Part shown: piece by piece, positions 17,966-26,881 of the stretch
Position numbering within the stretch: position 1 is the first letter of the stretch
How the letters are laid out: each line of letters begins with the position of its first letter
Source: Planctomycetota bacterium
GTDB taxonomy: Bacteria > Planctomycetota > Phycisphaerae > Phycisphaerales > Phycisphaeraceae
Reading direction: 5' to 3'
Length of the DNA stretch: 64,000 nucleotides
NCBI GenBank assembly: GCA_026386955.1
Contig: JAPLMQ010000297.1
Span: 27,580 to 91,579 of the forward strand
Program-made: the position numbers and the translations under genes
The notes under the pieces: model-generated
The model's input: the letters and a program-made list of their open reading frames with translations, nothing else
What the model was told of the DNA's origin: nothing
Databases searched by the model: none

Positions 17966-19222
17966 TCATCGATCCGGAGGCGCGTCGAAGTAAGCCCGCG
18001 TCGCCGTGCGGGCCGGGAACGGGGCCGACTCGTGGTCCTTCATGGGCGCGGCGTTGAGCCAGACGAAATCGGTCTCGGCGTAGACGACGCTGCCGTGGTT
18101 GGGCGGTGCGGAGGTGGGGTCCGAGACGTAGTCGTTCCGCCGCCAGATGCCGCTCAAGCGGAAGCTCTCGCCGCTGGCGAAGAGCCGGCGGAACGGGAGC
18201 GTCACCCGCCGCGGACGGCGCGGGAAGCCCGGCCCCTTGGCCACCTTGGGCTTCGGGCCGCCCTCGTGGTTGAAATCCGCCATGTCCATCGTCGAGAGCG
18301 GCCGGCCGGCGATCTCGTAGTGGACGTCGTAGTTGGGGTCGTGCAGCACCCACTGGCGCAGGACGGAATCCCACACCTCGGCCATGAAGTGCCCCTCGGG
18401 CGTGTGCAGGTAGTTGGTGACGCAGACGCAGCGGGCCTTGTGCCCCAGGGCCGCGGCGAAGCCGACCATCGCCGCCCCGTAGTGGACGCACATCACCACT
18501 CGCCCCTTGCGCCCGTGGGCCCACTTGCGTTTGCTCCAGTCGAGTATCGTCTCCGGGTCCCAGGGCGTGTAGCTGCCGGGGCGCGGGTCGTGCGTCCAGT
18601 AGGTCGCCAGCCAGGAGCGCAGCTGCAGCACCTGGGCCCAGGGCTCCTTCTCGCGGCGGATCGGCGCGGGGATCACGCCGAGCAGCTCGCGCACGCGCGG
18701 GTGCTTCGCGTCTTCGTAGACCACCGAGGCCGGCGGCGGGTCTTGGAGCGTCGGGGCGTGAGAGCGCAGGCGGACGAGGTACTCGCCGCGGAGCACGCCG
18801 TGGGCCCCCATCGCGTGGTTGCGCCAGCTCTCGCCGCGGTCGGTGCTCAGGAAGCTCGCCGGCTTCTCGTGGCCGTTCTCCACGCCGAGGATCCACCCGT
18901 TCATGGCGGTGTTGCCGGCCCGCAGCTCGACCACGTTCGCCCCCGCCTTCAAGCGCCCCTTGGGCACGGCCACGCGGATCCAACTGAACCCGCGCGGCAG
19001 CCCCTCGCTGGGCTTGACCTTCGCCAGCGGCTTGCCGTTGAGCAGCACCTCCAGCGGCTGGCGGTTGCCGTCGTACATGGCCAGGCTCATCCACAGGTCG
19101 GCCGGGGCCTTGGCCGCGGCGGGCGGCAGCGTGAGGCCCTTGCGGGCCCAGCGCCACTTGCCGATCTCCTCGTTGAGGCCGATCAGGGCCCGGCCGGACT
19201 CGGTGTAGAAAAGCTTGCTCAT
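17966..19222 (-). CDS. transglutaminase-like cysteine protein
   Basis: A 418-residue protein with no evident signal peptide. The first 150 residues look beta-rich and carbohydrate-binding-like (LWMSLAMYDGNRQPLEVLLNGKPLAKV...NVVELRAGN). Residues about 200-310 carry a transglutaminase-like papain-fold core: Cys in RVVMCVHYGAAMVGFAAALG, His in EGHFMAEVW and Asp in WVLHDPNYD. This is the Cys-His-Asp order of microbial transglutaminase-like proteins, which are usually proteases or peptidases. It lies 71 bases downstream of the possible nucleotidyltransferase gene on the same strand. The substrate is unknown; the cluster suggests a glycoconjugate. Confidence 0.65.
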   Translation of the reverse strand: MSKLFYTESGRALIGLNEEIGKWRWARKGLTLPPAAAKAPADLWMSLAMYDGNRQPLEVLLNGKPLAKVKPSEGLPRGFSWIRVAVPKGRLKAGANVVELRAGNTAMNGWILGVENGHEKPASFLSTDRGESWRNHAMGAHGVLRGEYLVRLRSHAPTLQDPPPASVVYEDAKHPRVRELLGVIPAPIRREKEPWAQVLQLRSWLATYWTHDPRPGSYTPWDPETILDWSKRKWAHGRKGRVVMCVHYGAAMVGFAAALGHKARCVCVTNYLHTPEGHFMAEVWDSVLRQWVLHDPNYDVHYEIAGRPLSTMDMADFNHEGGPKPKVAKGPGFPRRPRRVTLPFRRLFASGESFRLSGIWRRNDYVSDPTSAPPNHGSVVYAETDFVWLNAAPMKDHESAPFPARTATRAYFDAPPDR

Positions 19223-19293
19223 GGTGGTTCCCTCTTTCCCCGTCTCTTTGCCCGTCTCGTTCTTCCCCTTCGCTCGCGCGGGACGCGGCTACA

Positions 19294-20610
19294 TCATGCC
19301 ACGCCCGCGGCCGACCGTCCGCGGAGATCGTCGCCGATCACCTCCAGCACGCGCAGCACCGGCTCGTAGGTCGCCGCCACCGCCGCCGCCCGTTGGCGCT
19401 CCTGCCCGGGGGCGATGGGCGTGAGGGCCTCGCGCCCGAAGCGGGCGAAGCCGTCGGCGTCCGCCACGCTCAAGACGTTGCCACGGAGGCGACCGAGCAC
19501 TTCCGCGGGCGCCAGTTTCTCGCCGAAGCGCAGCTGCCCGTAGAGCCGCAGGGGCGTCTCGAAGAACATCCCGCCCATCCGCCCCAGCTCGTTGCGGACC
19601 AGCCAAGCGGAATCGAAGCCGGGGATGACCTGCGCGTAGAACTGCAGCCGCCCCTGCATCAGCCGCACGAAGCGCACGCTGTCGAAGAAGGTGACGCGCG
19701 GGTCGACGGCGATCTTGGCGGTCTTGGCCTTGAGCCGGGCGACGTCGTCGGCCGGATCGACCTCGATCAGGGTCACGCGCCCCCGGCCCCCGAGCGAGGC
19801 GTACATCGCCGCGAGGTAGGCCTCCAGGTCGCGCTCGATCCGCGTCAGCCGGGGCTCGGCGTAGTCGGCGGGGACCTCGTAGTGGCGGTCGACGGCGTCG
19901 AAGATCTGGTCGATCACCTCGGGGCGCGGGAAGAGGTTGCGGGCGAGGCGCAGGGCCTCGAGCTTGCCGCGGCAGGCACGCCGCTGCGCCAGCGAGACGC
20001 CCGCCTGCACCGCCGGGGCGAAGTAGTGCATGTAGCGGCTGTGCAGCGGGTATTTGCTTTCGAAGCGCCCCATGTTGATGGGCGGGTCGATCCCGCGCTG
20101 GTAGGGGCCGAAGTAGGCGGCCAGCTTCTTGAGGTGGAAGGCCTCGTCCTCCACGCCCCAGGGGCGGGCGGCCAGGGCCGACTCGGTCGCCTCGATCACG
20201 GCGCGGTCGCCGCTGTAGAAGGTCCACTGCGGGAACTCGGGGTAGTAGGCCCGCGGGTCGACCACCTCGTCGGCGGCGAGGTTGATGCCAGGCAGGTGCT
20301 CGAGGATGCGGGCCCAGCGGGGATGGCTGCGGGCGAGTTGGGCGTGCACCGCACCGACGCCCACGGAGATCTCGGCCCATTCGCGGGCCCGCGTGCCCGC
20401 GGCGGCGATGAAGCGGGTGTCGAAGTCGGACATGCCGGGGATGAGGTCCTCGCGGGCCCACTTGCCGCCGATGACGCGCAGCTGCGGGCAGCGGGCCCGG
20501 CAGGCGTCGAAGTAGACGGCCATGAACTCGTCGAAATCGTCGAGGGGGCGCGGGGCGAAGATGGGACCCATGTCTGTTTCCGGGGGCGGGAGCGGGTTGG
20601 CGTCGCTCAT
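19294..20610 (-). CDS. hypothetical protein with a nucleotidyltransferase-like motif
   Basis: A 438-residue protein I cannot firmly name. Near residue 50 it reads RVIGGKWAREDLIPGMSDFDTRFI. The GG...SDFD spacing resembles the GS-x-DxD signature of the minimal nucleotidyltransferase fold, with a later acidic candidate in VTLIEVDPADD. The rest is helical and rich in Arg, Tyr and Trp. The ATG at 20610 overlaps the upstream Gfo/Idh stop as ATGA, so it is coupled to the carbohydrate operon. The nucleotidyltransferase reading rests on one motif and is an inference; an unrelated fold is possible. Confidence 0.5.
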   Translation of the reverse strand: MSDANPLPPPETDMGPIFAPRPLDDFDEFMAVYFDACRARCPQLRVIGGKWAREDLIPGMSDFDTRFIAAAGTRAREWAEISVGVGAVHAQLARSHPRWARILEHLPGINLAADEVVDPRAYYPEFPQWTFYSGDRAVIEATESALAARPWGVEDEAFHLKKLAAYFGPYQRGIDPPINMGRFESKYPLHSRYMHYFAPAVQAGVSLAQRRACRGKLEALRLARNLFPRPEVIDQIFDAVDRHYEVPADYAEPRLTRIERDLEAYLAAMYASLGGRGRVTLIEVDPADDVARLKAKTAKIAVDPRVTFFDSVRFVRLMQGRLQFYAQVIPGFDSAWLVRNELGRMGGMFFETPLRLYGQLRFGEKLAPAEVLGRLRGNVLSVADADGFARFGREALTPIAPGQERQRAAAVAATYEPVLRVLEVIGDDLRGRSAAGVA

Positions 20611-21650
20611 GGCTTTGCCTTCCCGCCCGCGCGGCCCGCGGCTCGTCCCGTTGCCCCGCCCGCCGCGTAGATCGCGTCCATCAGCTCGTCGACCTTCGCC
20701 GCCTCGTCGAGCGGGCAGATCGGCTGCCGCCCCTCGCGCACCGCGGCGACAAAGTCCTCGATCAACGGGAGATGGACATTCGCGGCCGGGGGAAGGTCGA
20801 GCTCGCGCGTCTCGCGGCCGAGGGTCAGCTTCACCGGGCCGGAGTCGAAGGGCGACCAGACCAGCCGCCCCTCTGTGCCGACGATCTCCATGTCGTGCCC
20901 GAAGGTCTTGGAGTTCCACCCGAAGTTCACCTGCACCGGCGCCCCCGGAATTTTTCCCTTCGCCCCCGGGAGCATGAGCAGCGCGGCGGCGGTGTCCTCC
21001 ACTTCATAAGGCTGGACGGTCGTGCCGACGAAGGCGCTCTTGACCGTCGGCACACCCGCGAGATGAATGAGCATGTCGAGCATGTGGGAGCCGACGTCGG
21101 ACATCGGCCCCCCGCCGCTCTCGGCCCAGCTCACGCGCCAGAGCTTGGGGTCGTCGGCCGCGGGGCTGAACCAGCTCTGGCAATTCATGCGCACCAGCAC
21201 CAGTGGCCCCAGCGCGCCGGAGCGCATCAGCTCGCGGGCGTGGGCGGCCCGGGGCGAGCAGCGGCGGTAGTAGGCGCACCCGACGCGCTGCCGGGGCGAC
21301 GCCGCCGCGAGGCGGGCCAGCTCGCGGGCCTCGCCGCCGTGGAGCGAGAGCGGCTTCTCGATCAGCACGTGCGTCCCGGCGGCGATGGCCTTCTTCGCCT
21401 CGAGCGCATGCCGGCGGACGGAGGTGGCGATGTAGACGGCGCTGGCCTTGGTCTTGGCCAGCGCCTCGTCGAGATTGTCGTAGACCTCGCCCGCGCCGTG
21501 CTGCTGGGCCAGCGCCGTCGCCCGCGATTTCTCGCCGCAGATCCCGACCAGCCGGCTCCCGGCCGCGCCGGTCAGCGCCGCCGCGACGCGCTTGCGCACG
21601 ATGTCGCCCGTGCCCACCAGCAGCCAATCGACCGTCGCCTGCTCGCTCAT
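20607..21650 (-). CDS. Gfo/Idh/MocA-family oxidoreductase (EKP type)
   Basis: A 347-residue NAD(P)-dependent sugar dehydrogenase. Rossmann start WLLVGTGDIVRKRVAAAL; cofactor-site Lys in the classical EKP motif (THVLIEKPLSL at about 93); catalytic-side His in GPMSDVGSHMLDMLIHL. Such enzymes oxidise or reduce ring hydroxyls of sugars or inositols. A good ribosome site, AGGAG, lies before the ATG at 21650. ATGA overlaps on both sides bind it to the preceding deacetylase-like gene and the following possible nucleotidyltransferase. A keto-sugar it makes could be the substrate of the DegT aminotransferase upstream. Confidence 0.9.
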   Translation of the reverse strand: MSEQATVDWLLVGTGDIVRKRVAAALTGAAGSRLVGICGEKSRATALAQQHGAGEVYDNLDEALAKTKASAVYIATSVRRHALEAKKAIAAGTHVLIEKPLSLHGGEARELARLAAASPRQRVGCAYYRRCSPRAAHARELMRSGALGPLVLVRMNCQSWFSPAADDPKLWRVSWAESGGGPMSDVGSHMLDMLIHLAGVPTVKSAFVGTTVQPYEVEDTAAALLMLPGAKGKIPGAPVQVNFGWNSKTFGHDMEIVGTEGRLVWSPFDSGPVKLTLGRETRELDLPPAANVHLPLIEDFVAAVREGRQPICPLDEAAKVDELMDAIYAAGGATGRAAGRAGGKAKP

Positions 21651-23419
21651 CGTCGCTCCTTCGCGGTTCCGTATCGTGCCGTGATCATCACCCGGCCTCG
21701 CCCCGGCGGGATGGCAGCGGAGACGACCTCCTCGCCGTGGCGCTCGATCGCCTGGCTCGGCGCTGCGGCCCCGTCGACGCTCATCGCCTCGAGCCGTTGT
21801 CCGCGCCATGTTGCGGGGAGCCAGAAGCGCAGCCCCTCGGGCGCCGGCGGGCCCGCGGCCACGAGCTGCAGCTCCCGCCCGTCCCAATTCAGCCGCTCGA
21901 CGCTCCAGCCGTCGCGGGCGAGCCAGAACCTGCACCACTGGTCGTACGACCAGACGGGAAAGCCCTTGCGCTTCGCCACGCGGAGCGTCTCGCGCCCCGC
22001 GTCGGCGGAGAAGAGCGCCCAGCCGCCGGGATGGAAGTTCACGCCGTAGGGCGTGTGCCAGTGGCGGGCGATATCGTCGAGGACGCGGGCCAGCATCGCC
22101 GCCCAGGCTTCGGGCACGAGCTTGGCGGAGTATTCGACGGTGGGGTGGAAGTGCGTGTCGTCGGAGGGGTGCGTGGGCTGCTGCAGGACGTCGAGCATGC
22201 GTCCGTCGGGGCGGCAGAAGCGCACGGGCATCGCCGAGCCGAAGCCCGCGTAGGGCTGCAGGTCGCGCGAGCGCAGGTAGGCGGCCGCCACGAAGTAGTT
22301 GGCGTCCATCCGCACGCCCAGCCGCTCCTCGATCTCGATCATCTCGAGGTAGCCGGCCCACGCGGTGCAGTGGTTGCGGAGGCTCATCGGCATCTCGCCC
22401 GCCAACTCGGCGTAGAGGTGGATCTGCCGCTCGAACTCCGCCAGGCGCTCGGCGACGGGCTTCTTGTCGAGCGGGCGGATGTTGGGGTGCGGGCCGACGT
22501 CGTGGTGGGCGCGGTAGCGGTCGATGTCGGCCCGGGTGGAGGGCGTGTCGTTGGGGATGATGTAGAGGTTCATCCGCCCGCCCGCGGCCGCGACCTCGTC
22601 GAGCTCCGCGTCGCTCTGCGCGACGGGGGCGAAATCCTCGTCGCCGGAGAAGAGCAAGAGGCCCGGCGAGTCGCCCGGCACGTGGGCGAGCAGCGGGGCC
22701 GGCGCGGGGAGGCAGCGCAGCGCGAGGTCGACCAGCAGGCGGGCGAGCAGGTCGGCGAAGGGGACCCACCCCGCCTCGCGCAGGCCCATGTCGGGCGGCA
22801 AATGCGAGGGGCGACTGCAGCCGTCCTCGGGGGGGATGCGCTCCTGCAGCGCGGGGTCGCCCTGGCGGAGCAGCAGCACGGAGAGCGGCAAGTCGAAGGC
22901 CAGCGCGATGATGCGCCCGCGCCCCACGGCTCGCTCGAAGATGCCGGGCGTCTCGCCCTTGTATTGCCCCGGCGGGGAGAGGTAGCCGAGCGGGCGCGGC
23001 GGTTGGGCCGATTTTTCCGCGTTGCTTGTCGGGGCGTAGTCGCGCACGGGGCCGACGATGGGCAGGAGGTCGCCTGTCAGTCCCGCGACGCGCATGCCCG
23101 TCACCCGCAGGCGGGCGGGGCCGGGCTTCTCGCCGAGGTCGTCGAGCCCGGCCTCGCGCCGCAGCGCGGGGCCGGGGAGCATCGTGATGAGCGAGCCGCC
23201 GCGCTGGACGTAGGCGATGGCGGCGCGGGCGACGGCCTCGTCGGCGTCGGCGTCAGAGTCGGCGCCGTTCGGGAGGATCGCCACCGGCGCGTCGGCGGGG
23301 TCGAGCGTGGGCAAGCTCTTCAGCGGTGCGAGGGCGATCGCGCGCAGGCCCCAGCCGCGGCAGAGCTCCAGCGCGTAGTCGCACAGGCCGGCACGATGTT
23401 CGAGGATGACGATGCGCAT
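21647..23419 (-). CDS. polysaccharide deacetylase-like protein with a ThuA/glutamine-amidotransferase-like N-terminus
   Basis: A 590-residue protein. Residues 1-120 (MRIVILEHRAGLCDYALELC, YVQRGGSLITMLPG) look like the flavodoxin-like class I amidotransferase/ThuA fold found before deacetylase-like domains. From about 290 onward the text resembles NodB-fold barrels: LLLFSGDEDFAPV near the start, HHDVGPHPNIRPL, MPMSLRNHCTAWAGYLEMIEI, VNFHPGGWALFS. Asp and His residues sit where metal ligands would be expected. ATG at 23419 is preferred over a TTG five codons earlier. It overlaps the next gene by ATGA. The exact family was not recognised and activity is inferred. Confidence 0.55.
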   Translation of the reverse strand: MRIVILEHRAGLCDYALELCRGWGLRAIALAPLKSLPTLDPADAPVAILPNGADSDADADEAVARAAIAYVQRGGSLITMLPGPALRREAGLDDLGEKPGPARLRVTGMRVAGLTGDLLPIVGPVRDYAPTSNAEKSAQPPRPLGYLSPPGQYKGETPGIFERAVGRGRIIALAFDLPLSVLLLRQGDPALQERIPPEDGCSRPSHLPPDMGLREAGWVPFADLLARLLVDLALRCLPAPAPLLAHVPGDSPGLLLFSGDEDFAPVAQSDAELDEVAAAGGRMNLYIIPNDTPSTRADIDRYRAHHDVGPHPNIRPLDKKPVAERLAEFERQIHLYAELAGEMPMSLRNHCTAWAGYLEMIEIEERLGVRMDANYFVAAAYLRSRDLQPYAGFGSAMPVRFCRPDGRMLDVLQQPTHPSDDTHFHPTVEYSAKLVPEAWAAMLARVLDDIARHWHTPYGVNFHPGGWALFSADAGRETLRVAKRKGFPVWSYDQWCRFWLARDGWSVERLNWDGRELQLVAAGPPAPEGLRFWLPATWRGQRLEAMSVDGAAAPSQAIERHGEEVVSAAIPPGRGRVMITARYGTAKERR

Positions 23420-23443
23420 GGTCCGCTGCCCCAATCGTGCGGT

Positions 23444-24694
23444 TCAGAGCGAGATGCCCGCGGGGGCCTTGCCCTTGGCACGCCCCGGGCCGGGACGGAA
23501 ATCGGGGATGTCGATCGGCCGGCTGCCCTGGTCGAGCGAGTCGGCGGCGAGGATGCCCGTCGCGGCGATCTGGGCGGCGCCGTAGGCGTCTAGCTCGACG
23601 GGCGGGCCGCCGCGCAGCGCGTCGCGGAACGAGGCCTGCACGTAATAGTCGGTGTCGCCATGCCCGGTGGAGCGCGACGCGTCGGGCGCGTCGGCCCGCT
23701 CCAGCCGCCAGTCGACGGCCGCCAGCTCGTGCATCTGCCGGTCGGCCTGCCACATCGCCGGCCGCTCGCTCTTGGCCCGCCGCCACTGCACGCGCCCCTT
23801 GGTCCCGATGCACTGCCACCAGTGGTGGTCATCGTGCGGGCCGGGCTGCATGAAGCCGGTGGCGAGGCGGACCACGGTGTCCTTGCCCATCTGCACCAGC
23901 GCGACCTGGATGTCGGGCTGGCCGATCTCGGGATGCGTGTAGCTCGGGCGGCGGGTGCCCATCGCCACCACGCGGGCCGGGCGGTCGTCGAGGATCTTCA
24001 TCAGCGGGCTCAGGTCGTGCACCACGTAATGGATCGGCGGCATCTCGTGAAGCCAGGTCGGCTTGGCCTGCGGGTGGTCCTTCAGCTCCTCGATCGTGTG
24101 GAACGTGCCGGTCCCGAAGTCCTGGAAGAATTGCCTCGTGCCGTAGTAGCCGATGTACTGCCCCTCGCAGTAGGTCACCTTGCCCAGCTCGCCGCGCGCG
24201 ACCAGGTCCTGCCACGCCATCGTGAAGCCGGCGTAGCGCACCTGCTCGGCCAACTGGTAGACCTTGCCCGTGCGCTCGGCGGCGAGGACGATCCGCCAGC
24301 AGTCCTCGATGGTGTGGGCCGCGGGGACCTCGGCGTTGACGTGCTTGCCGGCCTCGAGGGCCTTCGCGGCCAGCGCGCCCTGGTCCTTGCGGCGGACGGT
24401 GAGGGCGACCGCTTCCATTTCCTTGAACTTCAGGAACTCGTCGTAGTCGGTGAAGGTGCGGACTTCGTCGCGGTAGGGGATCAGCGCCAGCGTCTGCTCG
24501 AGCAGCGGCTCGATGAAGTCGTAGAGGGCGGTGATGCGGTAGCCGGGGATGCGCTGCAGGAGCTGCACCCACCAGCGGCCGCGGTGCCCGAGGCCCGCCA
24601 CGCCGATCTTGATGTCGCTGGCATTGCCGCTGGTTTTGCCGCTCGCCTTGCCGCTCGTTTTCTTGCTTGTCTTCTTGCTCGTTGTCTTGCTCAT
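23444..24694 (-). CDS. Gfo/Idh/MocA-family protein, GH109-like (EVP in place of EKP)
   Basis: A 416-residue protein. The first 28 residues are a Lys/Thr/Ser/Gly low-complexity run (SKTTSKKTSKKTSGKASG), then a Rossmann start IKIGVAGLGHRGRWWVQLL. The usual EKP is replaced: GKHVNAEVPAAHTIEDCWRIV. An EVP motif followed by this helix is characteristic of GH109-type NAD-dependent glycosidases and relatives rather than dehydrogenases. HEMPPIHYVVHDLSPLMKIL is also GH109-like. Start is the second ATG (24694) because GGAG sits 8 bases before it. It probably acts on a glycoside through transient C3 oxidation; substrate unknown. Confidence 0.8.
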   Translation of the reverse strand: MSKTTSKKTSKKTSGKASGKTSGNASDIKIGVAGLGHRGRWWVQLLQRIPGYRITALYDFIEPLLEQTLALIPYRDEVRTFTDYDEFLKFKEMEAVALTVRRKDQGALAAKALEAGKHVNAEVPAAHTIEDCWRIVLAAERTGKVYQLAEQVRYAGFTMAWQDLVARGELGKVTYCEGQYIGYYGTRQFFQDFGTGTFHTIEELKDHPQAKPTWLHEMPPIHYVVHDLSPLMKILDDRPARVVAMGTRRPSYTHPEIGQPDIQVALVQMGKDTVVRLATGFMQPGPHDDHHWWQCIGTKGRVQWRRAKSERPAMWQADRQMHELAAVDWRLERADAPDASRSTGHGDTDYYVQASFRDALRGGPPVELDAYGAAQIAATGILAADSLDQGSRPIDIPDFRPGPGRAKGKAPAGISL

Positions 24695-24728
24695 CGTCAT
24701 CGCTCCGTTGTGTTGCCGACGCCCGCGT

Positions 24729-25901
24729 TCACTTCAAATCTTCCAGCGATTGCCGCACCGACTTCGCCAGGTACTCGATCTCCTCGGGCTTCGACTGCGC
24801 GAAGACCGGGAGCGAGAGCACCTCCCTGCATGCCCGCTCGGCGGCGGGGCAGCCGGTGCGGTCGTGGTCGACCTCGGCGAAGGCCTCCCACGACCAGACG
24901 ATGGGGTAGTGCAACGCCGTGCCGATGCCGTAGCGCGTCTTCAAGTGGGCCTGCCAGCGCTCGCGCGGGAAGCTCGCCCGCGTGGAGTCGAGGCGGACGA
25001 CGTAGAGGTGGGCCCCGTGGTCCTCGTCGAGCCCGGCAGGAAGGATCAGCCCCGGCGCGCCGGCGAGCAGTTCGCTCAGGCGCTTCATGTTGGCGAGCTT
25101 GGCGTCGATCACCCGGCGGGCCTTGGCGGTCTGCGTGACGCCCACCGCGAGCTGCGGCTTGGTCATGCGGTAGTTGAACCCGGTGGTGACGACGCGCAGC
25201 TGCGGGCCGTAGACGAAGCCGAAGGTCTTCCGCCGGCGGATCTCCTCCGCGAAGGCGGGGTCGTCGGTGGTGACCGCGCCTCCCTCGCCGAGCGTGGTGA
25301 TGTTCTTGTTCGACTGGAAGCTGTAGCAAGAGGCCTTGCCCGCGCCGCCGACGCGCTTGCCGTGCCGGCGGGTGCCGACCGCGTGGGCGGCGTCGTAGAT
25401 CACCGGCACGCCCGTGCGCTTGGTGATCGCGTCGAAACCCTCGACGTCGGCGGCGAGGCCGGCGAAGTGGACGGGGATGATCGCCTTGGTCCGCGGCGTG
25501 ATCTTCTTCTCCACCGCGGCAGGGTCGAGGCAGAGCGTCGCGGGATCGACGTCGGCGAAGACGATCCGCGCCCCGCGGGCGCTGGCGCAGGTGGCGCTGC
25601 AGATGAAGGTGAGCGGCGTGGTGATCACCTCGTCGCCCGGCTTGATGTCGAGGACCATCATGCAAAGGTCGAGGGCGGTGCCGCAGGAGTTGACCGCCAC
25701 CGCCGCCCGCGCGCCCTCGTGGGCGGCGAAGGCGGCCTGGAACTCGTTCTCCTCCGGGAGCGGGAAGAAGTTGCCGCCCGGCGCGCCCGCGGCCTCGATG
25801 ACGCGGGCCGCGGCCGCGATGTCGTCGGCCTCGAAGAGCCCGCCCAGGGCGAGGAACGGGAGCGTGCGCTCGGGAGTCGTTGGCGTCGCCGGCGTGTTCA
25901 T
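24729..25901 (-). CDS. DegT/DnrJ/EryC1/StrS sugar aminotransferase
   Basis: A 390-residue PLP enzyme that would transaminate a keto-sugar. AVAVNSCGTALDLCMM is the phosphate-binding turn; VIYDAAHAVGTRRHGKRVG holds the PLP-pyridine Asp; CYSFQSNKNITTLGEGGAVTT contains the Schiff-base Lys. HYPIVWSWEAF and CPAAERACREVLSLPVF are family blocks near the C-terminus. It overlaps the upstream deacetylase gene by ATGA. Together with two Gfo/Idh proteins this is the enzyme logic of amino-sugar synthesis (oxidation, then transamination). Which position is aminated cannot be told. Confidence 0.93.
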   Translation of the reverse strand: MNTPATPTTPERTLPFLALGGLFEADDIAAAARVIEAAGAPGGNFFPLPEENEFQAAFAAHEGARAAVAVNSCGTALDLCMMVLDIKPGDEVITTPLTFICSATCASARGARIVFADVDPATLCLDPAAVEKKITPRTKAIIPVHFAGLAADVEGFDAITKRTGVPVIYDAAHAVGTRRHGKRVGGAGKASCYSFQSNKNITTLGEGGAVTTDDPAFAEEIRRRKTFGFVYGPQLRVVTTGFNYRMTKPQLAVGVTQTAKARRVIDAKLANMKRLSELLAGAPGLILPAGLDEDHGAHLYVVRLDSTRASFPRERWQAHLKTRYGIGTALHYPIVWSWEAFAEVDHDRTGCPAAERACREVLSLPVFAQSKPEEIEYLAKSVRQSLEDLK

Positions 25902-26881
25902 GCCCGGGCCTTTCGTTTGCCCGCGGACTTCTTCTTGTTGGCCGATTCGATGGGCTTCGCTGCCGCGCCGCTCAGGTATCCGCGGCGGTCGAGCGCCAGG
26001 TGCGTCGCCGTCGAGCCCAGCGGCACCGTCTTGCGGTAGATGGCGGCCAGCTCGCGCGTGGTGACGCCCTTGAGGTCGAGCCCCGCCGCCTCGGCGATGC
26101 TTTGCGCGGCGCGGATGATCCCCTCGAGCGTCTCGCGGCGGAAGTCGCCCTTCGCGCCGAACTCGAAGGTGTTGTGCGTCGCCCCGCGGATCTGCTTCAC
26201 GGGCGTCTTGGCCGCGACCTGACGGTCGACCGCCTTCTTGATCGTGTACCAGTGGTTCTTGGTGTCGACCAGCTCGACGCGCAAATCGAGCGGGTGCTTG
26301 CCGCCCCACATGCGCGAGTCGGGGTCGAGCGTGCAGGGCACCTCGACGTAGTCCAGGTCGCCCACCAGCACGCGGTTCCAGCGGTGGGCGTAGTGGAGGT
26401 CGAGCGGCTTGCCCGCGTGGACCGAGGCGCACTCGGGCAGGACGCGCGTGGGGATGCAGGTCGTGCCGTGGCGGAAGCCCAGGTCGTGGAAGACGCCGTA
26501 GGAGAAGTCGTTGACCGAGCCGTAGCCGATGCAGAGCGATCCGGGCTCGAAGCCCAGGCTGCTGACGAAGCGATCCTTGGCCTCGCTGAGGATCTTGCGC
26601 TGCTCGTCGGGGCCGTAGACGCCGAAGAACTCGGCGTAGCCGTCGGCGGCGGGATGCAAGTGCAGCCCGATCTCGTGGCCGGCGGCGTGGAGGTCGCGGT
26701 AGACCTTGGGGCTGGCCTCGATGTCGGTGGGGATGACGTGGAACGTGCCGCGGAGGCCGTGCTTCTCCAGCACCGCGCCGAAGCTGCGCGAGGAGCGCTC
26801 GCCGAGCTTCTTGTCGTTGACGGCGGGCTGCGTGGCCTCGCAGTCGATGAGGAACGAGAAGTAGAGCTTGTCGGGTTTCAT
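25898..26881 (-). CDS. polysaccharide deacetylase family protein
   Basis: A 327-residue cytosolic-type NodB-fold protein without a signal peptide. FSFLIDCEATQPAVNDKKLG carries the first Asp; FGAVLEKHGLRGTFHVIPTD is the helix typical of the fold; AAGHEIGLHLHPAADGY supplies the metal-binding His pair (H-x3-H). The C-terminus ends in a Lys/Arg-rich tail (KKKSAGKRKARA). It is held between ATGA overlaps with the propeller gene before it and the DegT gene after it. It may remove an acetyl or formyl group from a sugar intermediate handled by the same operon. Confidence 0.82.
   Translation of the reverse strand: MKPDKLYFSFLIDCEATQPAVNDKKLGERSSRSFGAVLEKHGLRGTFHVIPTDIEASPKVYRDLHAAGHEIGLHLHPAADGYAEFFGVYGPDEQRKILSEAKDRFVSSLGFEPGSLCIGYGSVNDFSYGVFHDLGFRHGTTCIPTRVLPECASVHAGKPLDLHYAHRWNRVLVGDLDYVEVPCTLDPDSRMWGGKHPLDLRVELVDTKNHWYTIKKAVDRQVAAKTPVKQIRGATHNTFEFGAKGDFRRETLEGIIRAAQSIAEAAGLDLKGVTTRELAAIYRKTVPLGSTATHLALDRRGYLSGAAAKPIESANKKKSAGKRKARA

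Noticed and set aside
20772..22049. Plus-strand open frames across the ROK operon
   Set aside because: They are antisense shadows in high-GC DNA, rich in Arg/His/Gly/Asp, and conflict with well-supported genes on the minus strand.
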